Source of the DNA: JAPPHA01 sp963662705
GTDB taxonomy: Bacteria; Pseudomonadota; Alphaproteobacteria; Rhodobacterales; Rhodobacteraceae
Length of the DNA: 64,000 nucleotides
Direction of reading: 5' to 3'
Assembly (NCBI GenBank): GCA_963662705.2
Contig: OY759767.1
Location: forward strand, 5,084,001-5,148,000
Shown here: piece after piece, positions 43,288 through 50,419 of the stretch
Numbering within the stretch: the first letter of the stretch is position 1
Layout of the letters: each line of letters starts with the position of its first letter
The notes under the pieces: model-generated
What the model saw: only the letters and a program-made list of their open reading frames with translations
Told to the model about the DNA's origin: nothing
Databases searched by the model: none
Translations under genes and position numbers: made by a program

Positions 43288-44052
43288 ATGACGGCGACAC
43301 ACCTGTCGAGACGCGAGAAAGTCACGACGCAAACCATCCGACACTGGATCGAGGGAGGACGCCATCAACGATGCGAGCGGACATCCGGCGGACATGACAG
43401 GGTCCTCGACGCCCGTGTCTCCAGCGCCAGGCAGTTCTCCTGCCTCGACACCGAGGAACGGCTCCCGCGCGCCCGGTATCCCGACGGGCGCGTTGTCCGT
43501 GACACTGGATCCGGAGTCGATTTCAGGCGACGAGGCCTTGTCGCCCTACTGGAACGCGCATTGCGCGGAGAGGCAGTCCATGTGGTGGCTGCCACACCGG
43601 ACCGCATCACCCGCTCGGGCTACCCCCTCGCCAGGCATGTCGTCGAACTTTCGGGAGGAGGCATCGAGCTTCTGGAAGAGGACGATCTCACCGACCAGTT
43701 CGTCGTGCGTTGCCTCGTTGCATGGATCACTTCCTTCTGCAACGCCCGCCATGGGAAGCGTTGTGGTCAAGGGCACGAGGAAGATCAGGGCCTACCCGAA
43801 GGACCCTGGGCTGCTGCACGAACTGGTCCGCCAGCAGCGCCGCGCCGACAACCTTGCCATCGCCTGCTTCATCGAGGCCGACCGCGGCCTCGTGGACCCG
43901 AATGGCCCGGACCTCGGGCAGACTGTCCTGCGGTCCACGATCCACGATCCGCGCCTTCGTGCGTTCGGAGGTTGAGGAGCGCGGCGGTGCGTTCCGCTCC
44001 GCCGACTGCGACGAGGCGGTCAACGCGGCGTTCAGGACCCGGGATGCGGTGA
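43288..44052 (+). CDS. tnpA: IS607-family serine recombinase TnpA
   Basis: 254 residues: N-terminal MerR-like helix-turn-helix (LSRREKVTTQTIRHWIEGGR), then the resolvase core with the catalytic serine in ARVSSARQ near 45, and family blocks DTGSGVDFRRRGLVALLERAL, VAATPDRITRSGY and LVAWITSFCNARHGKR near 155. It should catalyse excision and integration through a serine-DNA link. The protein runs past the usual end (about 180-220 residues) because its frame stays open deep into tnpB. The tyrosine usual before ARVSS is Asp here, so activity is uncertain. Confidence 0.82.
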   Translation: MTATHLSRREKVTTQTIRHWIEGGRHQRCERTSGGHDRVLDARVSSARQFSCLDTEERLPRARYPDGRVVRDTGSGVDFRRRGLVALLERALRGEAVHVVAATPDRITRSGYPLARHVVELSGGGIELLEEDDLTDQFVVRCLVAWITSFCNARHGKRCGQGHEEDQGLPEGPWAAARTGPPAAPRRQPCHRLLHRGRPRPRGPEWPGPRADCPAVHDPRSAPSCVRRLRSAAVRSAPPTATRRSTRRSGPGMR

Positions 44053-44927
44053 TCCGGCGGCGGAAGGACGGCGAACGTTGCGGCTTCTCGTTCCGCAGCA
44101 TCAGGGACATACGGCAGCGCATTGCCGTCCAGAAACTGTCCGGCGCGTTCGTCGCCCGGAACTTCGACCTGGCCGAAGCCATGCCCGACGAGGCGTGGGG
44201 GAAGCTGACGACCATCGTGCTTGAGCGGGGGCAGTGGTTCATCTGCGCTCAGAAGCACATCACCACGGTCGGGCAGGACGAAATCCAGGTCCGCTCCATC
44301 GTGGCCCTCGACCCCGGCGTGCGGACCTTCGTGACCGCATACGCGGTGAACCACGCTGCCAGCTACGGCGACGGCTTCCATGCCGACAAGGTGTTTCCGC
44401 TCCTGCTGAAGCTCGACCGCCTGGTCGGCCAACGCGCGAAGGCGAGGCACGGGGACTGGAAGCGCCACTATCAGAAGCGGATCGACAAGCTCGCGATCCG
44501 CGTCCGCAACCTGGTCGACGACCTGCACAGGCGGGTTGCCTACGATCTCGTTCGGGCTTTCGATGTGATCCTGCTTCCGTCCTTCGAGACGAAGGACATG
44601 AGCGCGAAGTCCGAGCGCAAGATCAGGACGAAGACCGTGCGCTCGATGCCGGGCCTGGCGCATTATCGGTTCAGGCAGAAGCTGGCGTGGATGTGCCGGA
44701 AATACGGCAAGAGGCTCATCATCGCCAACGAGGCCTATACCAGCCGGACGCGTTCATGGGACGGCTTTGTCGCGCAGGAGCTTGGCGGCTCGAAGACGGT
44801 CTCGGATGGCACCATTATCGTTGACCGGGACATTAACGGCGCACGGGGCATCATGCTTCGTGCGCTCTACGGCAACCTGGGCCGTTTCCAGGCGGCGGGC
44901 GCAGATGTCACGCTCGTTGCGGAATAA
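43751..44927 (+). pseudogene. tnpB: IS607-family TnpB, frameshifted by a 7-bp tandem duplication
   Basis: Starts ATG 43751 (MGSVVVKGTRKIRAYPKDPG) and reads on to STIHDPRLRAFGG-stop at 43975. The rest lies in another frame: RAFVRSEVEERGG through VALDPGVRTF (RuvC Asp), LPSFETKDM (Glu) and DRDINGARGI (Asp). TCCACGA is repeated in tandem at 43934-43940 and 43941-43947; removing one copy restores the sequence RSTIRAFVRSE in frame. The zinc-ribbon cysteines are absent from the C-terminal part, as in some IS607 TnpBs. Confidence 0.85.
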
Positions 44928-44935
44928 ATCAAGTG

Positions 44936-45301
44936 TCGCTAATGGTCTCAGCGCTCGGGGACGTGCTGTTCACGGCGGCGGGACTCAGCGGACGGTCGGA
45001 CTGGCTGCCCTGGATCGTCGTCGTCTTGTGGTCTTCGCTCACGCTGCTCGCGGTCGGCGTCGTCGTGCTCATGCGAAACCTCGGAACAAGCAAACGCGAC
45101 CCGGCCCAACGAGTTACCTCCATTCCCCACGACTCAAAAGCTGACAAAGAGCTTGTGGCCCGCCTCGACGAACTCCTCAAGGGCCGGAAGCTCTATCTCG
45201 ACCCCGAGATGTCGCTTGGCCGGTTGGCCCGCGCGCTGCATGTGCCGGTCAAGCAGCTTTCCGCCGCGATCAACCGGAAAACCGGCGTCAACGTCTCCCG
45301 C
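44936..45301 (+). pseudogene. AraC-type regulator, middle piece (2 of 3)
   Basis: Reads SLMVSALGDVLFTAAG, a last membrane helix (LPWIVVVLWSSLTLLAVGVV), a linker, and the start of the AraC DNA-binding domain: ELVARLDELLKGRKLYLDPE, MSLGRLARALHVPVKQLSAA, NRKTGVNVSR. It stops at the IS21-family element's left edge and resumes at 49564. Confidence 0.78.
45297..45301. repeat. Left 5-bp target duplication of the IS21-family element
   Basis: CCCGC directly before the element's TGTTA end; the second copy is at 49564-49568. Confidence 0.8.
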
Positions 45302-45582
45302 TGTTAACGGTTTTTGAGAAGCGCGGGATTTTGGGTGGTATTGCGCGTTTTCTGGTTTAGTCGGTCTGTCCTGGCGATCGAATCTGGGCCATCGGGGATG
45401 TTTTCGTTGTGCGTGGTTGGCCTGCACTGGACGGTTTTCTTTCCCGTCGGCCTGTTCGGCAGGGTGTTTTCGGAGGTTTGATTCGGGCGTCGGTTGACGT
45501 GCCATGCGAGCGGGGAACTTCTTTCATCGGGCTTTTCGGGGTTTCGGCCCGGTGCCGCGGCCTTGCTCGGGAGCGTTGCCGC
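45302..45582. other. Left non-coding end of the IS21-family element
   Basis: About 280 bases from the left edge to the stop of the TOPRIM gene. Holds the terminal repeat and G/T-rich sequence; no gene seen. Confidence 0.55.
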
Positions 45583-46464
45583 TCATTCCCTGACGATGTC
45601 ATTCCAGTCCATGCTGTCGGGAGGTCTGCGTCTTTCGAGCCTGACGTGATCGGGCAGGACGACGGCTTTGCGGATGGCTTCGCCCTGTCGGTCCCCGGCC
45701 TCGTCGCCGTCCTGTGCGAGCACGAGGGCCTCGAGGTTTGGAAGGATATTGGCGGCATGCTGGATCTGGGCGCACTGGGATCGTGACGGCGCGCCTGCGG
45801 TGGAGAGGAAGGCATGGTCGGGCGGGCAGTGTTCGAGTTGAGCGATGCTGAGAGCATCAAGGCCGCTTTCGGTGACGACGAGCGCCCGCAGGGATGCGGC
45901 TTGTGTTGCGGCGTGGATGGCACAGAGGGCCCGTGTTCCGCCGGTTGCGAAGCGGCGTGGCCCGTCGGGGGGCGCGATCTCGAAGCCGGTGAGAGAGCGG
46001 TGCCGGTCCCGGTGGGCGAACAGGACCCGTCCGTTCCGGTCGCAGCGGATGGTCGGGCGTGTGGTTTTCAGCGTGTGCGCCGTGATGCCGCGGCTGATCA
46101 GCCATGGCGGCGCGGGATGGGGTTTCGCGGCCTTCCAGGTGTCGCGGAAGGATGCCGCGGCCTGCGGGGCGGTGGTTTGGGACGGTGCGAACCGGTCCCG
46201 GATATCGGCGAAGGTCAGGCCCCTGTTGACCATGAAGTCGATGATGGTTCCGTTGTCGGTGTTGTCCTGTGTGTTGAAGTAGACCCAGTGTCCGTTGCCG
46301 CGTTTCCCGAGGACGAGCTTTGGCTGTCCGTCGGCCCGCAACACGGGACAGTTGCGTGTCGAGGCCTTGAGGTCCCGGGCATATCCCCACTGTGCGGCGA
46401 TGTCTTCGAAGGGCCTGCGCTTGAGGGCGTCGAAGTCGACGCGCGGGCGGTCAGTTCCCGGAAT
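45583..46464 (-). CDS. DUF3991/TOPRIM primase-like protein carried by the IS21 element (probable AUU start)
   Basis: 293 residues if read from ATT 46464-46462. N-terminal DUF3991-like block: FDALKRRPFEDIAAQWGY, then STRNCPVLRADGQPKLVLGK and HWVYFNTQDNTDNGTIIDF. A TOPRIM core follows: RALVVTESGLDALSIAQLE, LVLAQDGDEAGDRQG. There is no ATG, GTG, TTG or CTG between the upstream in-frame TGA and a GTG at 46344 that would delete the conserved N-terminus. ATT has GGAGG 7 bases ahead and overlaps the end of istB by 14 bases. Similar proteins act as plasmid or mobilisation primases; the role here is unknown. Confidence 0.8.
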   Translation of the reverse strand: MPGTDRPRVDFDALKRRPFEDIAAQWGYARDLKASTRNCPVLRADGQPKLVLGKRGNGHWVYFNTQDNTDNGTIIDFMVNRGLTFADIRDRFAPSQTTAPQAAASFRDTWKAAKPHPAPPWLISRGITAHTLKTTRPTIRCDRNGRVLFAHRDRHRSLTGFEIAPPDGPRRFATGGTRALCAIHAATQAASLRALVVTESGLDALSIAQLEHCPPDHAFLSTAGAPSRSQCAQIQHAANILPNLEALVLAQDGDEAGDRQGEAIRKAVVLPDHVRLERRRPPDSMDWNDIVRE

Positions 46465-47152
46465 GGCGCAACCTCCAGGAGTCGCTGTCGATGGCGACGA
46501 TTGTCGCCTTGTGTGTCAGGCGGTCGACGGCGGCGGCGATTCCGGCGGCGCCGGGGAAGGCCCGGTCCCACTGTGCGAAGCCGAGGGATGTTGTGATCAT
46601 GGTGGAGCGTCTGCGGTAGCGCCGGGCGATGATGGTGTAGAGGATGTCGGCGAGGCGGCTGTCGAGCCTGATGTAGCCGATTTCGTCGAGGACGAGGAGG
46701 CGCGGGCGCGCGAGCACGGTGAGGCGGTGCAGGAGCGCCTGCCTGCTGTCGAGGGCGGCGAGGTCTGCGAGCAGGTTTGGCGCGGCCTCGAACCGCACGG
46801 TGTGTCCGCGCAGGAGCGCCTGGTGGGCGATGTTGGCGGCGATCATGGTCTTTCCGGTTCCCTGCCCGCCGACGAGCACGGCGTTGTCTGCACGGCTGAT
46901 GAAGGCGAGGGTCATCAGTTCACCGATGGCTTCGCGGTCGATGTCGCGCGGCCATGTCCAGTCGAAGTCGGCCAGTGGGGAGAAGGCCGGGAGCCGGGCG
47001 GCGGCGCGTCGTCGTTCGAAGCTGCGGGCGCGTCGCTCGTGCTCCTCGTTGGTGATGAGGTCCTCGAGCCAGTCGGCCTCGGCGACCTCTCCCCAGCGGG
47101 CGAGCAGTCCATGCAGGCCGAGAGCGCGGGCACGGTCCTCGAGGGTGATCAT
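46451..47152 (-). CDS. istB: IS21-family ATPase helper IstB
   Basis: 233 residues, DnaA/DnaC-like AAA+ protein: N-terminal helical part, Walker A GGQGTGKTM near 98, Walker B LLVLDEIGYI near 155, sensor region ITTSLGFAQWDRAF near 195. It binds target DNA and recruits and activates IstA. ATG 47152 overlaps the istA stop (ATGA), the usual coupling in this family. Confidence 0.93.
   Translation of the reverse strand: MITLEDRARALGLHGLLARWGEVAEADWLEDLITNEEHERRARSFERRRAAARLPAFSPLADFDWTWPRDIDREAIGELMTLAFISRADNAVLVGGQGTGKTMIAANIAHQALLRGHTVRFEAAPNLLADLAALDSRQALLHRLTVLARPRLLVLDEIGYIRLDSRLADILYTIIARRYRRRSTMITTSLGFAQWDRAFPGAAGIAAAVDRLTHKATIVAIDSDSWRLRHSGN
46462..46476 (-). promoter_or_regulatory. GGAGG ribosome-binding site and ATT start of the TOPRIM gene
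   Basis: Reading the minus strand: GGAGG, seven bases TTGCGCC, then ATT. It lies inside the last codons of istB, so translation would be coupled. AUU starts are rare and are usually linked to low or IF3-sensitive expression. Confidence 0.6.
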
Positions 47153-48645
47153 TCCGGTTTTCCTTTCTTCCTGTTCTTCATGGCGCGTTCATAGGCTTCG
47201 AGGCCGGTCGCGCGCGGGGTGGTGATGCCGGGGTCGGCGGCATCGGCTCCGAGTTCCGGCGGCAGCCTGCCGGCGCCGCGGTCGGTCTCGAGAATGCGGA
47301 TGACGGTGTTGGGATGGGGCGAGCCGCGCTCCAGCGCGCGGGCGATGGCGCGGTCGAGTTCATCGGCGCCATGACTGTCGAGCAGGCGTGTCAGGGTTCG
47401 CGCGATCGTCGCGACGTTGTCGTTGCGCGCGCCTGCGGCGGCGAGGAGGTCCTGTGCACGGGGGACGGCGCGGATCAGCCGGTCCCGGGTCCCCATGGCC
47501 CGTCCGTGCCGCTTGCTGGCGATGAGCGCCTTGACATGTTCGGGATCGTCGATCTGCCGCTTGCTGTCCCATGAGCGCTTGTGGGCCGCGACCTCGCGCT
47601 CCCCGTCGAGGATGCGGACCCGCTCGGGAGAGGCCACGACCGTGAGGGTGGCGCCGACATGTTTGTGCGGTACGCTGTAATCGTTGGTGTCGAAGCGGGC
47701 ATAGGGGGTCTTTCCGATCCGCACCGGGCAGATTTCGTCGGTCGGGAAGGGTACATCGGGCAGCGGGACCAGCAGCTCGCGCTCCCGGGCGAAGGCGTCC
47801 CCGACCGTGATATCGTCATCCTGCGGCCACGGGCGCTCGAGGGCCGGGCCGAAGCACCATTCCAGGGCGTCGGCGTTGAGTTGGTCGAGCGGGGTGTTGA
47901 TGTCGCGCCCGGCCATGAATGCCGAGCGGACATAGCGGATATTCCGCTCGACGCGTCCCTTCTCCTGTGGCCGGCGCGGCCAGGTGACCGGTGCCTCGAA
48001 GGCATAATGGCCGGCGAAGGCGAGGAATGTCGGGTTGTAGGTGATGGCCGGGCCGCGCCGCGCGGTCACCACGCTCTTGAGGTTGTCGTAGAGCAGGGAA
48101 CGGGGAACACCGCCAAAGGCTTCGAAGGCGGCGACATGGCCGGCGAGGAAGGCGCTCATGTCCGCGGTGTAGGACAGGCGCAGGTAGCTGCACCGTGAAT
48201 AGCTCAACGTCATGACGAAGCCCATCAGCTTGCGCTCGGCCCGGCCGATGGTGACCCGCCCGAGATCGACCCAGTCGACCTGGGCCTGCTCGGCCGGGAG
48301 GAAGTTGAGCCGCATCGACGCCTCGGGTTTCTTCTGCGGCCTCAGTCCGAGGTCGCGCAGGAGGTGGCGGAAGTGGTCCAGCCCGCCGGTGTAGCCCCGC
48401 TGCCGGACCTGCTCGTGGAGAACCCTGGCCGAGAGGCCCGGTTCCTTCTCGAACTGTTCCGTGATGAACGGGATGTAGGGGTCGATCATCTTCGTCCGCG
48501 AACGGCGCGGCACACCGGCGCCGCCGAGCGCACGTCTCACCGTGCTGTGATGGATGCCGAGATGCCGCGCGATGGTCCCGACGGGCCAGCCTTCGGCCCG
48601 GTGCAGGCGCAGGATCTCGCTGCGGGTCTGTTGGTCGATTGCCAT
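47149..48645 (-). CDS. istA: IS21-family transposase IstA
   Basis: 498 residues: N-terminal HTH (RLHRAEGWPVGTIARHLGIH, STVRRALG), rve/DDE catalytic core with Asp in AQVDWVDLG, Asp in LLYDNLKSVV and Glu in EKGRVERNIRYV, then a C-terminal beta-barrel domain (DTNDYSVPHKHVGATLTV). ATG 48645 has AGGAG upstream. The longer frame overlaps the zinc-finger gene and is rejected. It cuts and joins the element ends with IstB's help. Confidence 0.94.
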   Translation of the reverse strand: MAIDQQTRSEILRLHRAEGWPVGTIARHLGIHHSTVRRALGGAGVPRRSRTKMIDPYIPFITEQFEKEPGLSARVLHEQVRQRGYTGGLDHFRHLLRDLGLRPQKKPEASMRLNFLPAEQAQVDWVDLGRVTIGRAERKLMGFVMTLSYSRCSYLRLSYTADMSAFLAGHVAAFEAFGGVPRSLLYDNLKSVVTARRGPAITYNPTFLAFAGHYAFEAPVTWPRRPQEKGRVERNIRYVRSAFMAGRDINTPLDQLNADALEWCFGPALERPWPQDDDITVGDAFARERELLVPLPDVPFPTDEICPVRIGKTPYARFDTNDYSVPHKHVGATLTVVASPERVRILDGEREVAAHKRSWDSKRQIDDPEHVKALIASKRHGRAMGTRDRLIRAVPRAQDLLAAAGARNDNVATIARTLTRLLDSHGADELDRAIARALERGSPHPNTVIRILETDRGAGRLPPELGADAADPGITTPRATGLEAYERAMKNRKKGKPE

Positions 48646-48652
48646 GGAACTG

Positions 48653-49108
48653 TCACTCCTTTCGCCGTCTCGAGGGCCGTGGCCATGCGTCTGCACGCAC
48701 CAGGCCCGTGCAGGCCCGCCCGCATCGTGAGCACCGGGGCGCCGAATCACGCCACCACGGTGGTTTCGACCCGATAACCGGGAGTTTCGGGGCCGGGGAA
48801 CCATGGTCCGTTACGGAATCTTTCGAAGTCCGCTCCGGGACGGTGGCGACATCCGCTTCAACAGGGTGCATCCGGCGCCGGCGTTCCTCCTCCGCCCGGC
48901 GTATCCGGAAGCGCTTCTGGCGCTCCCGGTTCAGCCTCCGTCCCGTTTCGGTGTTCGCGTGCCGGCGGTTGGCCTCGCGGCGACGCGCGCGGCGGCCTTC
49001 CGCACTGCAGGACTTCGAACAATACTGATGACCGTGATCGCAGCGCGCGCAGAGAATGACCTGGGCGCGGCACCGCTTGCAGATGAAAACCCGGCCCTGT
49101 GAACACAT
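48653..49108 (-). CDS. Zinc-finger protein carried upstream of istA in the IS21 element
   Basis: 151 residues. The N-terminus is cysteine-rich: FICKRCRAQVILCARCD, then QYCSKSC by residue 34. A basic Arg-rich helix follows (RRREANRRHANTETGRRLNR, RRAEEERRRR), and a second cysteine cluster CSRCGRAC lies near the C-terminus. This layout recurs upstream of istA in IS21 elements of proteobacteria as I recall, with no assigned function. It stops 7 bases before istA, so the two are one transcription unit. Probably binds DNA or the transposition complex (inference). Confidence 0.75.
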   Translation of the reverse strand: MCSQGRVFICKRCRAQVILCARCDHGHQYCSKSCSAEGRRARRREANRRHANTETGRRLNRERQKRFRIRRAEEERRRRMHPVEADVATVPERTSKDSVTDHGSPAPKLPVIGSKPPWWRDSAPRCSRCGRACTGLVRADAWPRPSRRRKE

Positions 49109-49563
49109 CCGCCGCCGTCAGAGCGGGGTGGACCCGGACACCGAACTGCCTGATAATAGGCAGGAACCCGGTCACCATGACCGGTTCTCCGGGTGCGGCG
49201 CCGGTGTTCTTTCCGTGAACTTTGGCCGGTGCCGCATCGCTCTCTCCGACGCCGCTTCTGCACCCTCCGGCCGGAAACCGCGACCCCGGATCCGGACCCG
49301 TTACACAACAGGACTGACAACAGGGCCGCCCGGTCCGGGCGGAGGAGCGTCACCCGTTCCCGGTGCCAGGCGTCAGGGCCGGCGCCGCGGTTATCCCGCT
49401 AAAGGCCGAACCGTCATCCCGGACCGGCGGCAACAGGGCTCCGATACAAAAGGACGGAAACAACGGGGGCGCTACGATAGGGTCGACACAACAGGATCGC
49501 CGCAATAGGGAAAAAAACGCGGCAAACCACCCAGAATGCCGCGCATTAGTTCAGCCACTAACA
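49109..49563. repeat. Right end of the IS21 element with CAACAGG-type direct repeats
   Basis: About 455 bases, no gene. Repeats related to CAACAGG recur: ACACAACAGGACTG and GACAACAGGG near 49304-49325, GGCAACAGGG near 49431, ACACAACAGG near 49486, plus AATAGG variants near 49151 and 49505. Repeated end sequences are typical transposase-binding sites of IS21 elements. Confidence 0.65.
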
Positions 49564-49754
49564 CCCGCCATGTCAACAGCTACCGCATCCGCGAAGCCTG
49601 CCGCAAGCTAGAGGCGGGAGCGAGCGTCACTGAAGCGATGCTGGCCTCGGGTTTCAACACCAAGAGCAATTTCAACTGCGAGTTCCGGCACGTGACCGGC
49701 GGGACACCCTCAGCCTGGCACCGCATGGCGACAGGCGGGACGCCGCCCCTCTAG
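49564..49754 (+). pseudogene. AraC-type regulator, C-terminal piece (3 of 3)
   Basis: After the second CCCGC copy it reads HVNSYRIREACRKLEAG, ASVTEAMLASGFNTKSNFN, EFRHVTGGTPSAW and ends at TAG. This is the second helix-turn-helix of an AraC domain and completes the NRKTGVNVSR segment left at 45301. Without the IS21 element the two pieces join in frame. The gene is dead through two insertions and one frameshift. Confidence 0.85.
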
Positions 49755-50419
49755 TTCTCGGCTGTTGTTCTGCGCGGCCTTCCGATCCTTCGATTCTTAA
49801 TGGTCGCAACTTGTTGCGGACTTATCGGTATCCAACAGCCAGGCCGAACGACATCAATCGCGCCTGACGGTACAGCAGCACGATGCGGCGAAATTCAGGA
49901 CGACCACGCCGGCGAAGCCCTCTGCACCGCGCGCGAAAACCTGGTCAGGGCCGTCGTCCTTGAGGCCATTGATCGCCGGATCTACTACCGGCCGTTGACG
50001 GAGCGCGCCGCACCGCACGCGTTCCGGGCGCGCCCGGCGTGATGCCAAGATCCTTTCCAGAGCGATGATTCCGGGTCACCCGTTGAGGCGGCACATGAAC
50101 TCAAGACCCATTCGTGTCGCATTTCAAAGTTACAAGGGGGAACGCGAGGAAATTCGCAGCCTCATCCGTCGCGATGCACCAATTCCAATCGCTTCTGCCA
50201 GCGTTGTTGGCGGACGCGCCGGTCGTGTTCTTCACTGCTCGCAATCTCTACCGGTGCCGACGCTTTCGCCGCCCGCTCTGGCATCCGTTCGCTCGGAAGT
50301 GTCGCACGAAATCCCGCTGCGAACGCCTAAGCGCAGATCCCTTTTTTTCGTCTTGCCCGTACGCGCCCGGGTGGCTCGGCTTCCTCCCGGCACGTTCGCA
50401 AACCGCACCGGCCAGCGCG
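49755..50419. other. Intergenic stretch without a recognisable gene
   Basis: About 660 bases between the AraC remnant and the clpB stop. A plus-strand frame 49800-50042 (80 codons, RENLVRAVVLEAIDRRIYYR) is the least unlikely coding stretch but matches nothing I know. The rest shows only shadows running into clpB. Confidence 0.4.

Larger units (their letters stand above)
43205..44935 (+). mobile_element. IS607-family element inserted in the AraC-type gene
   Basis: About 1.73 kb with a serine-recombinase tnpA overlapping a tnpB. The edges were set by rejoining the AraC-type reading frame: TG at 43203-43204 matches TG at 44934-44935, so exact edges can slide by two bases. There are no inverted repeats or target duplication, as expected for IS607. 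Its tnpB is frameshifted. Confidence 0.8.
45302..49563 (-). mobile_element. 4.26-kb IS21-family element with two accessory genes
   Basis: Ends are imperfect inverted repeats of about 50 bp. Left: TGTTAACGG..., with TGGGTGGT at 45332-45339. Right (reverse strand): TGTTAGTGG..., with the same GCGCGG and TGGGTGGT blocks. A 5-bp target duplication CCCGC flanks it and splits the AraC-type gene exactly. Contents in transcription order: zinc-finger protein, istA, istB, DUF3991/TOPRIM protein. Typical IS21 elements are 2-2.5 kb with istA/istB only. All four genes look intact, so it may still be active. Confidence 0.88.

Noticed and set aside
49800..50042. 80-codon plus-strand frame as a gene
   Set aside because: No family resemblance, no good ribosome-binding site, and it lies beside degenerate insertion-site sequence.
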